Counted from the stretch's first letter, positions 22,221-34,500 are shown. The stretch: 64,000 bases of DNA from Volutella citrinella (GCA_034401135.1 JAWZSP010000009.1:1612001-1676000); one strand, 5' to 3'. Numbers and translations: made by a program. The notes: generated by a model from the letters alone, not told the origin.

Positions 22221-23315
22221 TTACAAGTCATTACCACTCTGAACAGTTACTTCCGGCCACACCTTGGATGGTCCGTCCATAAGCGGTGATTCTTGGCCAC
22301 GCAAGTGTTGATTAAAAAAGGCGGTCACATAAGTGCTTCGAACCTGCACCATCCGGCGTCCGTCGATCGAGCCCAACTTCCTAGTAGTTCCCCAAATCTT
22401 CCAGAAGCTTTGATCAGTCCAGTCCTGATGCACAGTACCATTGACAAAGATGGAGCGCCACCAGTCTGTCTGTTGGCTTGTGTAATTTGCCCATGACCTG
22501 TCTGATCCGGCATGGTGGTTCTCAAAACCCAACAACAAGGAAGGTTTCTTAATGTCCGCTGCCGAAGTATTGGATGCAGCGAGACCGAAAATACTGCCAT
22601 CCTGGTTGATGGCAGCGGCGATTCTGTCAGTCTGGCTGGCTACATTGAGGGTGGCGGAGCCGCCAAAGGAATGGCCAATGGCCCCCAGCTTGTTGGTATG
22701 AAAAGGCGCGCGGAGCTCAGTGACCAACTTGGGCCAGTAATCAACAAAGTGAAGCATTTCACGGAGGCGAACAGGATGAAATGCCTCAATGAACGGTGGG
22801 GTGGCCTGAAAGCTCAGCGGCAGGCCTCGAACTCCCGTCCCATTGGGAAAGCGAAGGAACGGCTGTTCATATGGGTGGTCCAGTGCAGCAACCGCGTAGC
22901 CCTGGGATGCCAGCTCAGAAAGGAGAATGCCGCAGCCGTCTGTGGAGGGACCCCAACCACCGGGAGTAAAGATGATGGATGGACCGGCGGGCCGGCGTAG
23001 GAACGACGCATTCCAGCGATTTGTAGTTGTCAAGTGAGAAACATTGTAGTTCCAGTAATCGGCAAAGATCTGCGCCTGCTCTGGGTCGAGATAGGGAATA
23101 GCTGGCCCTGGTCTGTCCTTGGTAGGGTAATAGATAGTTGCGATGTATTGGGTTGATACGTTGTTTGGGGAGACAGGATCGTCACGGTTGATGAAGTCGA
23201 CAGCGACCCGCCGTATCCCCACGTTGTACTTGCCTGATGGCGCAGGAACTGGTTCAGCAATCACTAGTCGAGATAGGTCGAGAGCCGCGACAAGGGTCGC
23301 GATGTTAAGCTTCAT
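22221..23315 (-). CDS. Secreted PAF-acetylhydrolase-like alpha/beta hydrolase
   Basis: A single minus-strand exon from the ATG at 23315 gives 364 residues; an upstream in-frame GTG is not a likely start. Residues 1-20 form a signal peptide ending ARLVIA-like before EPVPAPSG. The nucleophile elbow GHSFGG has Ser at about residue 216, and the oxyanion region FTPGGWGPS lies near residue 117. Several N-glycosylation sequons (NVS, NGT, NYT) agree with secretion. The layout matches fungal proteins of the platelet-activating factor acetylhydrolase isoform II family, which cleave short acyl chains from phospholipids or act as general esterases. The family assignment is good; the substrate is unknown. 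It converges with the small secreted protein gene, about 210 bp between stops. Confidence 0.88.
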   Translation of the reverse strand: MKLNIATLVAALDLSRLVIAEPVPAPSGKYNVGIRRVAVDFINRDDPVSPNNVSTQYIATIYYPTKDRPGPAIPYLDPEQAQIFADYWNYNVSHLTTTNRWNASFLRRPAGPSIIFTPGGWGPSTDGCGILLSELASQGYAVAALDHPYEQPFLRFPNGTGVRGLPLSFQATPPFIEAFHPVRLREMLHFVDYWPKLVTELRAPFHTNKLGAIGHSFGGSATLNVASQTDRIAAAINQDGSIFGLAASNTSAADIKKPSLLLGFENHHAGSDRSWANYTSQQTDWWRSIFVNGTVHQDWTDQSFWKIWGTTRKLGSIDGRRMVQVRSTYVTAFFNQHLRGQESPLMDGPSKVWPEVTVQSGNDL

Positions 23316-24646
23316 GTTGCGGCTCACTGTTGGTTAAGAGAAGTTTGGCTACTTACAGATGGTGTTGAGGGCACCCGCCTTCAGTTAAATAAGTTGTGTT
23401 GCACCAGAGATCTTACTGTCATGTGATGTCTATGCCCAATTAAATGTGAGATAAAGCCTAAAGGATAATGCATCGCACTTGACTAAATTAGGCAGCTCGA
23501 ATACTGCGATCCTCTCAAAACCCTGCCAGTTTAACTTGTTCAAGAAGTTGAGAGCTGTCGATCCATGCTCTCGGTCTAATACTTGGCAGGGGCGGGCGCA
23601 TTACCACACCAAGATTCCGGTGTGATACCTTACTCAGTCTGCTCAGAGCGAAACCACTCTGACCTGCCTGCCGGCTATGTGGTCCATTAATGAAGCGCCG
23701 ATGACAGGGATGAGGTCTCTTCTCCCTGGCCTACCCTAAACTACCGGACCTACTATTGAAAACTAGGGACACAGAGTGATCAGGAACGCAACACAACGCA
23801 AAGCATGCATATATGCAGGTGCACTCCTTAATAAAAGATCTTGCCACCCAGAGCGATTCACTTGTGCATGGCCGTATCTAGACATCAGGGACGAAGACGC
23901 GGGCGCGTACGACGTCTTCAATCAAGCCGCAATAACCCTGTGCGTTTTCTCATGTCCAGGAACCCAACTCCCAAGGAACGCTACTATTCGAAGGACCCAC
24001 CATTTTGTTGATAGTCGGCGTTCAAGCAAATAGTTTCGATGTTAATACTGCGCCCTTGCTTCATCTCGTCTGCTGCCGATCTGTCCTACTATCAGGATAC
24101 GGACACGGCAGGCTGTGTCATTACATTAGCGCTGATAGTGGGGTCCGTATTACAACCACCAGGGGCCTCATGTCAGAGCTCCGCCCGAAAGCTGCTAATG
24201 GTCGTTGTGTCACTTGTTTTGTTTTGTACTCTGGTCTTTTACCTCCTGCTTCCTGCAATTGCAATTCAGAAGACGGGACACAGTAGGAGCTTCGTGTAAC
24301 TATGCAACGGTCACAGGGAGGGATGCCTATGCTGTGGGACCGGCATTATTAAATTACAGTATTACAGTTGCTCGGTCCCTCCAGGTCCCCGCTTACTCCC
24401 GCGTATCATCCTTCAGCTAGGATGCTTCGGGTATTGCCAAGGCCAACTCGCGTCACCGTACATCCAATGCCAACCTGGCAATTCTGAGCTGAGGACTGTT
24501 TGCGGGGCCCGAGCACAAGCTAGACGACGCTCCGCCACGACTAAATTTTCGTACATAGCCGGCCCAAGTTCCGCCAACCTTCCCGCGATCGCGTCCGTCT
24601 CTACGAGTCAACCATCCCCTGGCGCCCGCGACGCCACCTCGCCGCC
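23316..24646. other. Intergenic region between divergent genes
   Basis: About 1.33 kb shared as 5' flank by the secreted hydrolase (-) and the large membrane protein (+). Short open frames show no family resemblance. Nothing else is recognisable. Confidence 0.45.
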
Positions 24647-27432
24647 ATGGCCGCTGTCAACTACAGTAGCATCCTCTGGACCTACGGCTTCAGATGCTTT
24701 GGAGGCGGCAAGTTCTACATTTGCCAGGGCGCGGAAACAGAATTCGTGGGATGTTGCGAGACGGATCCTTGCGCAGATGGCAAGGGTGTGTGTCCCAGCA
24801 GCAAGGTCAAGCCCATGAGCTTCTCACAGAACGCCTACTACGAATCTCCTCCATTGAGCTGCGCCAGCAAAGATAATGCGACCGCGTGGTACTCGTGCGC
24901 CTATACGAAGCCTCCATTTGCGGGATGCTGCCGCTACGACGCCTGCAAGGGGAATAGAGGGTGTGCGGTGAATGAAACCGTTGCCGCGACGCTGCCAGAC
25001 GACCTAGTTCAGCGCAGCAGGTTTCTCGAGCCGGAGCTGCGCAGTGAGGTGCGTGCCAGTTCTGTCTCGTATGCGGCGCCAGGGCCGACCCAGACCTTTG
25101 AGCCATTGGAGTCTATCAACGGCGGCAACTGGGGCAAGGGCGTCCTTGTGGGACCAGGCGTAGTCGCGGGGATCTGTGTGGCCATTCTCGTGGTTGTCTT
25201 GTTTTTCCTCGGCCTGCTTTGGAGGTGTTGGTATGTTCATGCGCTTCATTACCTACAGCAAATGGCACGGTTAGTATATCATGGAGCTGACCACCAAGCA
25301 GGGCTTCCTCCATGTTCACGAGACGCCACAAGAAACACCACAGCGCGAACATCCCTTTCTTGGCAAGAAACCGGCACCAATATACTGCTGCCGGAATTGC
25401 CGTTGGGGAGGATGAAAACCCCGACGACAACGCCAACAAGCCTATCAAGAGCGACATTGATCTACCGGCCAATTGGCATCAAGGCCCAAAGCGATTGAAC
25501 ACCCCAGATCTCACCTGGTTTCTCATGTGGGCTTGGGACATTATCCTGACCTTTGTCCCGCTTTGCTTTATGGGTAAGATTTCTTGAGTGAGCCACCAGT
25601 CAACCTCGAGGACTAATCGCCAGTTTGTTGTAGCCCTTGCTTTTGTAGCAGTCCAACTCGATAACCAACCACATTCTACATTTGGTAGCAGAGTCATCGA
25701 ATTGACCCGGCTGAGTCCGACCTTGTACCCCATCATTTTTGCCGCCATCGTCAGTCGCTTCTACAAGGCGTTGGCTCGATGGGCCATCGAAAAGCCTGGC
25801 GGAGTCAGACTGCCGGTCCTGGAACAGGTTTTTGGCAGCCAGAGCTTCGCTGCAGCATGTGAAAGAGTCATTTTCATTCGCACACAGCTCGCCGTTGGTC
25901 TTGTAATCCTACTGACCTGGGCCATGTCTCCCTTGGGTGGCCAAAGTGCGTCGAGATTATTATACAACGGCACCACCACATTCGAGTCAAACGGCACAGT
26001 CTACTATGCCGATCCTGCATACCAGATTTCCTACTACTCGAATAGAGTGGGCGGCATCATGTCAACGCTAGCAGGGCCCAGCGTTGAGGTGCTGTACTCG
26101 ACGAGTCTGCTGTCATCTCGAGACCAGAAACACTCCCCGAGAGACCTCTGGGGGCTTCCAAAGATCCCACAATGGCCCCAAGATGTTAACCCAAGCGACA
26201 CGTACAGCGTGAGCCAGTCGGACCTCTCATCTGGGAAGAAGTCATATTCGTCACTACTCGGCATCAAGATCAACGGTCTGATTGGAACGAAATATGAAAC
26301 GCAATTTGATTTCAGCGTTCAAACCTCATACCTCGATGTTGGATGCGGCCTCGTTGACACGTTCAACCCATTGCGCGACAATTTAGCCGGGAACCAGAGT
26401 CGAATAATGGCCATTTTGAACCCAAACTTTGCATCTTTCCAAGTCATCTCTCAGCCTGATATTTTGGAACACAGAAACAATGGCTGGAAGCCGCGAGAAG
26501 AAGCCTTTGAACCCCCCTTCCGGTTTCAATACGTCAAACAGCTACGTGGCGGTCAGATGTACGTGGCCAACTGCTCCATGCAGGAAGCACTGGTGGAAAC
26601 ATCTTTGCACTGTAGCCCCAACGAGCCACATACGAGCTGTGAGGCGAAGACCCAACGGCGCTTGGACGACCCGTCTGCTCCTGCGCGCCTCCCAGCGGCT
26701 CTTTCGGAGCAGGACGTGAGGTCCATGCTGACCGAATGGGCTGCTATATCCAATGATGATAACAAGTTTATCACGTCTCCGACCGATCTATACATCATGA
26801 AGGACGCCAATCCATATGCTGGAGAGGCTGCTCGAGACTTGACCGACGACGACCTTTCAATATTCCCATCCATCTTTTCGAAGCGTATTACCACGGCCAT
26901 CAATACGTTTTGGACCGCTACGCTTGATCCGCATAACCACACTGAGGTTTCCTTTGCTAGAACCCCGGACAAGAATATCCTCGGTCTTGCTATCAACAAA
27001 ACAACAGACGAACCATTCATGAACACAACGCTGGGAATCAGGACAGTCACGCCTCAAGTCTATCGAGCCAATCGGGTTTGGATTGGCATTCTTCTTGGAA
27101 CGACAACGCTGCTGCAAGTCCTCGCCATCTCTGGACTCATCCTGCAGGCATTCATCCGTGGACCAGACATTTTGGGTTTCGCCAGTTCCTTCACCAGGGA
27201 CAACCCGTATGTGCGCCTGCCTCCCGGCGGGTCTCATCTTGATGGCCCTGACAGAGCAAGACTGTTGCGAGACTTGCGGCTAGAGCTCACCGACGTGCGA
27301 CCGGGAGATGAAAACGGCTATGTGGCTGTAAGGGCTGTACCTGCGATGGCTCCGCACGCACACATGGACGAAGACGAGAGCATTAAAGCTCCGCTGGTAC
27401 GGCGGATAGATCGCAAGCGTCTATATGAATAG
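24647..27432 (+). CDS. Large membrane protein with cysteine-rich N-terminal ectodomain, function unknown
   Basis: Exons 24647-25230, 25302-25573 and 25634-27432 (introns 71 and 60 bp) give 884 residues in one frame. Residues 1-105 hold two cysteine-rich modules (RCFGGGKFYICQG..GCCETDPC and SCASKDN..GCCRYDAC). A single helix follows (VVAGICVAILVVVLFFLGLL, about residues 170-190), then a basic cytoplasmic linker, then hydrophobic segments (WFLMWAWDIILTFVPL, YPIIFAAIVSRFY, QLAVGLVILLTWAMSPLGG). A long glycosylatable loop and a final helix (IGILLGTTTLLQVLAISGLI) complete it. The second half looks like a family of fungal membrane proteins often annotated only as hypothetical. The first half alone resembles short receptor-like proteins. 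The first intron could instead be a gap between two genes, with a second start at MFTRRHKKHH (about 25312); the short spacing and perfect phase favour one gene. Confidence 0.75.
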
Positions 27433-27773
27433 TAGATGTGGCATGAGGCAAGATGTGCCGAGAGGTACAACATAATACAACGATTTCAAGCACCCAACTT
27501 GAGCATTTGCTAGACATGTTTCCCTATGGCTCGAAGAACGGCATAGGCAAAGCCAAGGGCACAATTACGTAGATCCCGTGGCATTGTAAGGCTTAGAGTC
27601 GGCAGTTGGATTCGGCAGAAATCCTAATTCCGCGGTTTGGTCCGCGGATGTTACGTCAGCGCGCCCCCGCGGCGAAGCAGCACTTAAGCGTGGTGAGTTC
27701 ATTATTCACTGATGCCACAATCAACACGATAACAAAAAGTTGAAAGGGCCAAAAGCTCCACGCGAGCGACAAG
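27433..27773 (+). promoter_or_regulatory. Promoter of the cluster alcohol dehydrogenase with repeated CCGCGG and a TTACGTCA element
   Basis: Three CCGCGG hexamers lie at 27630-27635, 27642-27647 and 27667-27672, each a self-complementary word with CCG/CGG half sites like those bound by Zn2Cys6 factors. A TTACGTCA (bZIP/CRE-like) lies between the second and third copies at 27651-27658. The ATG is at 27774. Binding is inferred only. Confidence 0.45.
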
Positions 27774-28952
27774 ATGCTTCATTCTATTCCCAACACCCAA
27801 AAGGCCGCACTCATTGATCAGCCTGGCCCGAATGCCTCGGTCCGGATCAGTTCTGATGTGCCCGTCGCAGACCCTGGGCCTGGGGAGGTTCTCGTCAAAC
27901 TCTCCGTGACCGGGTTATGGTAAGCTTGAAAAAAAAACAATTCTTGGATGAAACCAGGCTCATCGAGAATAGTGGTTCTGAGGTTCGGGCTGTTTCTGGA
28001 TGGGGCGACTACAAACCTGTTGTAGGTCACGAAGGCGTGGGCACTGTGGTGAAGCTCGGTGAAAATGTCCCCGAGAGCATGCTCAACAAGAGGGTTGGCA
28101 TCAAGTGGCTATACAGTGCTTGCGGCTCGTGCTCACCATGCCAAAGAGGATTTCCCAACAATTGCCCACAGCAACGAAACGCTGGCAAACATGTCCCCGG
28201 CACATTCCAGCAGTACGCCGTCGCGGATGCAAAGTATGTGACGGAGATTCCGGAAGGCTTGGAGGACCATGTGGCCGCGCCGCTACTGTGTGCTGGCCTT
28301 ACCATGGCCGGTGCTGTGTCCAAGCTCGACGGAAACCTGTTGCCGGGCGACTGGGTCGTCATCTTGGGTTCTGGAGGTGGCCTTGGTCACATTGGCGTTC
28401 AAATCGCCAGCCGTCTGAGCAAGTTCCGCGTCATCGGTGTTGATACTGGCGCGGCGAAACGCCAACTCACAATTGACAGCGGCGCTGAATACTTCATTGA
28501 CTTTGCCGAGGAGGATGTCGAGAAACGAGTCAAGCAACTTACTGGCCAGGGCGCGGCCGCTGTGCTTGTCGTTTCGGGTGCAGAAGACGCCTTCATCTCA
28601 GCTCCCTCCCTGGTATGCAACATGGCAATTATTGTTACGATTGGCCTGCCAAGAAATGATTTCAACATTCCCATCTCTGCTTCAGTTTGCTCAGCTCGCG
28701 GTAAGTAACGCATGCATTCGTCGATGATGGGAGGCTTGAAATGGTGTTGTGCTAACGATGTTTTCAGCGCTGACAGTGGTTGGCGTCTCCGTTGGCACCG
28801 AGGAACAGATGGAGCAGCTTCTGCAACATGCGGTGGCCAAGACGATTTCCCCAAGTGTTGAGATGGTAGAATTTGACGACATTCCGGGCGTTGTTGACAA
28901 GCTGAGGAAGCAGACCGTGACCGGGAGAATAGTAGCAAGGATCCCCCAATAA
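27774..28952 (+). CDS. Zinc-dependent alcohol dehydrogenase (MDR family)
   Basis: Exons 27774-27919, 27973-28700 and 28768-28952 (introns 53 and 67 bp) give 352 residues. The first intron splits the catalytic-zinc Cys codon (GLCGSE). Catalytic zinc ligands are that Cys, His in VVGHEGVG and Cys in LLCAGLT. The structural zinc cysteines are in CGSCSPCQRGFPNNC. The nucleotide-binding motif is ILGSGGGLGHIGVQ. The enzyme should interconvert alcohols and aldehydes or ketones with NAD(H) in the cytosol. It is the left-most gene of the biosynthetic cluster, and a redox tailoring role on the polyketide is plausible. It could also be an unrelated housekeeping ADH paralogue, so cluster membership rests on position and on promoter motifs shared with its neighbours. 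Confidence 0.92.
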
Positions 28953-29358
28953 GACACAGAAGTAATGGTCGTGCATTCTGCCGTATCTACCGAGAGCCAC
29001 TTCTTGTGATACGCCCAGAGCAATGAATGGATGAGACGTGATGCCACAATGTCTACCCAAGCGCTCGCGAGTTAGGCCAGAACCCAAATTGGAACGGATG
29101 CGACGATTCCTAGGCTGTGACGTCTTGGATATGATGTGATCTTATTTGCCCATTTAGCTCTGTAAGTGGAACCAGCTGAGGCAAATGGCCAATAGGCTTG
29201 CTGTTAGACGACCTTCGCGCTGACACATGTGATATGTAGCGTCAGCTTCCACACCGCTTCTGATGTCGTCCAAACAAGATTCATCGGTAGCCTGGGCATA
29301 ACATTGCCTCGTATAATAATCATTCTCTAGCATATACTTCAGTTACTCTGCCACCAAT
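28953..29358. other. Intergenic region and promoter of the O-acetyltransferase
   Basis: About 400 bp. TGACGTC occurs at 29118-29124, one base short of a perfect CRE palindrome. Nothing else is recognised. Confidence 0.45.
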
Positions 29359-30176
29359 ATGTCAGTCTCTCTGACGAAAGATGAAGCCATGATTGCCTTC
29401 ATCAAACGCAGTGAAGTCGACGTCCCCTGGTGTGACGAGTTTGAGAAGATGATCAGCGGAATGTAGTACGTAGCTTCGTCCTTTAGAACACAAGCCTTCT
29501 TCGTCACCCTGCCTATATCCGAGTTCTAACAAGTTGGCTGGTGACAGCTTTACTGCCGGAAATGATGCGAAGCTCTCCAGGTTCAAGGTCGACGTGATGA
29601 GAAAGTTACAGCTGTTCAACGACAACTCCATTCCTGACGACGCGACTCTGGAGTCTCTGAAATCTCGACGAATGCAGGTTGCTAAAGGAATGCTCGGAAA
29701 AGTTGGCAACGGCGTCAACATTGAGCAGGGCTTGTTTCTTGTATGGGGCTGCAACATATTTGTTGGTGATGGGGTTTATATAAATCGCAGGTGTGTAATT
29801 CTTGAAGACGCAATCATCAGCATAAGCCTTCTTCTGGCCATCCTATCTAACATTCATACCATCTGCTAGTGCATACATCGCCGACAACGCCCCTGTCACC
29901 ATTGGCGATCGTACGCTGATCGGACCCGATGTTTGCATTTGTACAGGGACCCACGATCTGACCTCCCAGAGTCGCGAAGAGGCTCGAGGCCTTTCTTTTG
30001 CCTTGCCAATTGTGATTGAAGAGGACTGCTGGATTGGAGCGCGAGCCGTTCTATTACCTGGTGTTCGAATTGGACGGGGAACAACAGTCGCAGCCGGGGC
30101 AGTGGTTACGAAAGATGTACAAGCAGAATGCCTCGTCGGCGGAGTGCCTGCAAAGATAATACGGAAATTGGACTGA
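29359..30176 (+). CDS. Maltose/galactoside O-acetyltransferase-like left-handed beta-helix acetyltransferase
   Basis: Exons 29359-29465, 29548-29790 and 29870-30176 (introns 82 and 79 bp) give 218 residues. The N-terminal part (FEKMISGM, SRFKVDVMRKLQLFN) matches the maltose acetyltransferase leader helices. From about residue 80 the hexapeptide-repeat beta-helix begins (GNGVNIEQG, GCNIFVGDGVYIN, APVTIGDRTLIGPDVCI). The catalytic His is in CTGTHD, and the C-terminal part has GARAVLLPGVRIGRG, AAGAVVTKD and GGVPAKIIR. Family members use acetyl-CoA to acetylate sugar hydroxyls, usually at C6, and form trimers in the cytosol. It lies between the ADH and the FSH hydrolase on the same strand. In a polyketide cluster it may acetylate a sugar or hydroxyl of the product; this is inferred. 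Confidence 0.9.
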
Positions 30177-30553
30177 CTGTTTCTCCTTCTAGCGGCATAC
30201 CATTCTGTGACTGGTAATTGGAGATGCGGGCGCTACGTCTATGACGTTGTATCGCGTGGTTGCTATTGCCGACAACAAAACTACGTAGAAATTATTGCCA
30301 ACGGCTCGAGCCTCCCCTTGGTGGATGTGAGGTAATGTGGGGGGTCAACTTCTTACCCCCGCTCGGTGGCGAGATACTGGATTCATCCTCCCCTGCAGGC
30401 TTGCATATGCACGTCGGGATGATTCTCGGCGTAACCACACCCTTGGCTGGCGCATTACGTAGCCCACCTTGTAAAGACATATGATATTGTCAGCTGTGCC
30501 ATATATACAAGCGCGGAGTGTAGGCAGGCTGTCTGTTTGACGTCAAGATCGAG
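30177..30553 (+). promoter_or_regulatory. Promoter of the FSH hydrolase with a perfect CRE palindrome
   Basis: A TATA-like ATATATA at 30501-30507 is followed by TGACGTCA at 30538-30545, only 8 bp before the ATG at 30554. A further TGACGTT occurs at about 30242. The CRE word is a known bZIP target; its closeness to the ATG means it may lie in the leader. Confidence 0.45.
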
Positions 30554-31519
30554 ATGAAGATCCTATGTTTACACGGCCGCGGCTCGAATTCCGAGGTGAA
30601 TATTTCTTATCGGTACTCAAAGGCATACAGGCCCTAACTCGAGCACCTTAGATCTTCCAGGCTCAAACTGCTGCCTTAAGGAGCAACTTGGATGAGAATT
30701 TTACCTTTGAGTTTGCCCAAGGAACGGAATTACACACTGAAGGTATTTTCACAGCGAAAACCATTCACACTGGGATATTCATCTAACTTTGGCTTCAAAG
30801 GCAACTGGTCTGTATACACCAGCGAGTTTTCCAACTTGCCCCAGTATACCTATTACAACCCACTCAACCCTCAATCCATCATCGAAGCAGAGGATCAACT
30901 CCTGGAGCTTATCCAACAAGATGGCGGTTTCGATGGGGTACTGGGGTATTCAGGTGGTGCTGGATTCGCGGCCCAGGTCATGATACGTCACGCTCAACAG
31001 GACCCAAGCGGTGACCCATTGTTCAGGTTCGCAGTCTTTATTAATGGAGCAACGCCGCTCAAGACACTCGAATTCAACGGAGACACAACGCTGGAAGAAT
31101 CGTCAGGCCCTACTCCTTTCGATCAAGAATTAGAGGATATATATCTACGACCTTCTAATATGCGGGTGCGCAAAGGCGAAGGGAAAGACGCCGCAGAGGC
31201 AGCTATTGCTTCGCGGATAGAAGAAATCAAGGCGATTCGCACGGGAAAGCTCAAAGATGGAAGGTATTGCCTGGCAAACGGAAACATGGGGGTGGCAAGA
31301 TATGACGGCGAGCTGGATGGTGAGCTTATTGACATCCCCACCCTTCACGTTCGTTGTCCAGTGGAGGAGGACCCGAACACAGGCCTGAAGCTGCTGGGTC
31401 TTTGCAAGTCGGAGCAAGTGACGGAGTATCACCATGTGTTTGGACATGATTTCCCTCGAGGGCAGGCAGAGATGCAAAAGATTGCCCAGCTCATAAGTGA
31501 GACGGCAGAATTTGCATAA
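30554..31519 (+). CDS. FSH-family serine hydrolase, probable trans-acting polyketide thioesterase (LovG-like)
   Basis: Exons 30554-30595, 30652-30742 and 30801-31519 (introns 56 and 58 bp) give 283 residues. The start MKILCLHGRGSNSEIFQAQ is the standard FSH1 opening. The nucleophile motif is GVLGYSGGAGFA. The catalytic His is in HHVFGHDFPRG, and the preceding strand with LHVRCPVEEDPN should supply the Asp or its neighbour. The family includes LovG and related enzymes that release chains from HR-PKSs lacking a thioesterase. The HR-PKS 4 kb away ends at its ACP without any release domain, so a product-release role is the best inference. Its stop is 60 bp from the stop of the convergent GH65 gene. 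Alternative: a general ester hydrolase. Confidence 0.9.
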
Positions 31520-31579
31520 ACTCCATGTCTAGAGCTAATCAAGGTCAGCTATCGAGTTATCTATGAGCGTGGCACCAGA

Positions 31580-34500
31580 TTATGTACATTCAGAAGCAAA
31601 TGCGCACTTGTCAGTCTCTCGTTTGTGTGGCTTATCGTCTTTCGAAGCCACGACTTGCACTTCAGCAACAGTCGCCCCCAGGCCGTCGTTGACATAGGAG
31701 CCCTCGACCGTGATTTTCAGGAACCGAACTCTGTTTTCCTCAGAAGAGTGTATCTCAGTCACGTTTCCCTGTCGAATTTTTACTTTTCGTGCCTCGGCTT
31801 CGTCATAGTGTGCCGATATTTCGACCTTTTGGCGGGAGGAAAATTGTGAAAAATCTCCGTCGGTTGACTGTTTGGACGCCAGAGTAACAGCCAATGGGGG
31901 AACAGCTCCCCAGTTGATAGCCACCTTGGACACAGTACGATACTCACCGAGATCGATGATGACTGATGCCTCCTTTGCGCTAGCTGGCTGCCAAACTGTC
32001 GAAAAAGAGCCGTCAACAATGGCATGGGGGCTGTTGCCTGGTGCCCAGTCGTTGTCCGAGGTGACTGGTTTGCAAAGTGCCACATCGTCTAGTTGCTTGC
32101 TCAGGTCTGGCCGCCTCGTTGGAACGACAATCGAGTCGCCAATCTTCATTTTGTAGTCTTTGGACACCTTATTACCGCCAAGAACTCGGACAAGTACATG
32201 GCCTTGAGCAGGAGGGTCCTTTTCCTTTGTCCGTCTTCTCGTGATAGTAGTATCGTCCAACTGAATGGACACGTCGAATACAGCGCCCTGCCACTTCATA
32301 CCTTTGACGATGACGCCGTCAGGTAGCTGTGGTGGGAGCACAGGATCCAGATAAAAGGCATCCACATCAGGACGCATTCCAGTTAGACCATGCGTGAAAA
32401 CCTGGAGGAAGCCTCCTGTGCCAGTGAGAAAGGGAAACGCAGGCTTTAGGCCGAAGATGAATGCTGGGTTATCGACTCCAGGCAGCGCCGAGTCCAACAT
32501 GGTCTCGCTGAACTGCAAAAACGGTTTGCGGAAATATGGCTCAGATGAATGTTGGAGGTAGGTATAGACTGCGCAGCCCTTCTGCTGAAGCTGGGCTTCT
32601 GAAATGGCGTAGATTGACCATGTCATTGCGGGCCCATCTGCCGTGTTCACGGAAGAATACTATCATCGTCAGTTTGTCGACTGTTACCTAAAAGCAATAA
32701 GATGACTCACATAGGCGACATCATTTCGAGCCTGCGCCTCGCTCAACTGAAATTGCAGTGGATAATTGATCAAGCCAACACTGGCCTGCTTGACTCTCCA
32801 CATTCCGTCCATACCATCGAATTCGATGATAATGTTATCTTCTGAATTGTACGGGATGTACATGTCTCGCGCAATGTCAGACCAGTTCTTAGGCACATCA
32901 ACCTGTAGATGTTTTGCTGCTGCTGGTGCCCAGTTGCCTAGTAACTGCTTGATGGCAGCGTTGGTGAATGCTCCGTTATTAATGTTATATGCAAACTCAT
33001 CCTGTACTCTCATCAGCAAAACCAAGGGAGATGGCGATCCAAATCGGCTCCAACTTACCGGCTCTCCAAGCCAAATAGTTTCATACTGCCCCGTGGAAGT
33101 ATTGTGAGACACAAAGGCCGCAAACATATCGGCTACACTCTTGATCACTTTCCAACCCTTGCTCGAAAGCCAACCCAAGTCTCTTGTTTGCTGGAAATAC
33201 TGCCAGTGAGCATGGGCAATGTCGGCGTTGAGATGATATTGATAGCCCCAGCAGACACCAGTTCCAGTACAGTTGCCAAACCGCCCGCTAGTCCATGCGT
33301 ACAGAGCACCAGGCAAGTTATAACGCTGTGCATTGCGCAGAGCTTGGTCCAACAACTTTTCGCGATAGTTGTTTATGCCCACCGCGTATTGAGGGTAGAG
33401 TGCCAACACAGACGGGTAGATCCATGTATCGGCATCCCAAAAGATGAGCCCAGCGTACGAGTCGCTGGATAGACCTCCGACCATTACCGAGTTCTCCGCG
33501 TGCTTGCTCTTCTCTGGTAGAAGACTGGATAGGACATGAAACAACGAAGCTCTCACGCGAAGCTGCAGCTCGTTATTGTCCGGAATGATGATGTCAGCGT
33601 CATCCCAAGTTGCCTGCCATTCCCGAGAGTGCTCCGACACTAAATGGTCCCATTTCGATTCTGAACCTGACTTGATGGCATTCTTTGCCACTGACAGAGT
33701 GTCATTGGGGAATGCGTCAGTGGAGGCAATACCAACAAACTTGTAGACTGTCAGGGTGTCGCCCTTTTTCAGGCTCCAGTCCCAGCTCTGCGCAACCGTG
33801 CTCGAATTAGTTGATACCCAAGGGGATTCTGTGGCATCACGCCTTGATTTGTAGGCCTCGCGCAGTGCCTCTTTATTGCTGCTGTCAAACCTAACAGTGG
33901 AGGCCACATACGCAGTGCAGTAGCCGATTCCCCATGGTCTGACGCTTGTCCAGATGAGGCCGTCCTCCACTGACTTCTCGTTGAAGTCGGCTCTCACTGC
34001 GCCAGCACCATCGAGAACATCTATCACTTTGAAGCTGACTTCCTGGTCGATAGCAATATCCATGCGAACCAAGCCCAGATTCAGCCGTGTTCGATGGGCC
34101 AGAACTGTATAGCTGATCTGATAGCGGGCACTGTCATGAGACGGCTGCCACACAATCTTGGTATTCACGATGCCATCGCGAGTAGAAAAGGACTGGTAGA
34201 AGCTCTTGATGGCTGATTTGTCTACGCCAGGTTGATATGTTTGGCCGTCGTGGGTAGTCACAGTCAATCCTGTCCAATTCGGGATACCACTGATGACTGA
34301 TTCACCACCATCCTTGAGGTTGTCCGGAAGGATAGTATGGGTAATGTTCTGCTGCACGTCCCAGAACCCAGATACGGTGCCAAAGGTGGCACGATCTTGA
34401 TCCAGCGGCCAAGCTATCCCATCGTCAGCAGTCATACAAGGAAGACCAAGTGGGTGCATATCACGCGGGGAGACAACCCACAATTCGGAATCGGAGCCCC

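Noticed and set aside
24647..25300. Separate short gene ending in the unspliced frame after the first transmembrane helix
   Set aside because: The unspliced tail is not protein-like, while a standard GT..AG intron joins the helix in phase to the next block. Kept as an alternative only.
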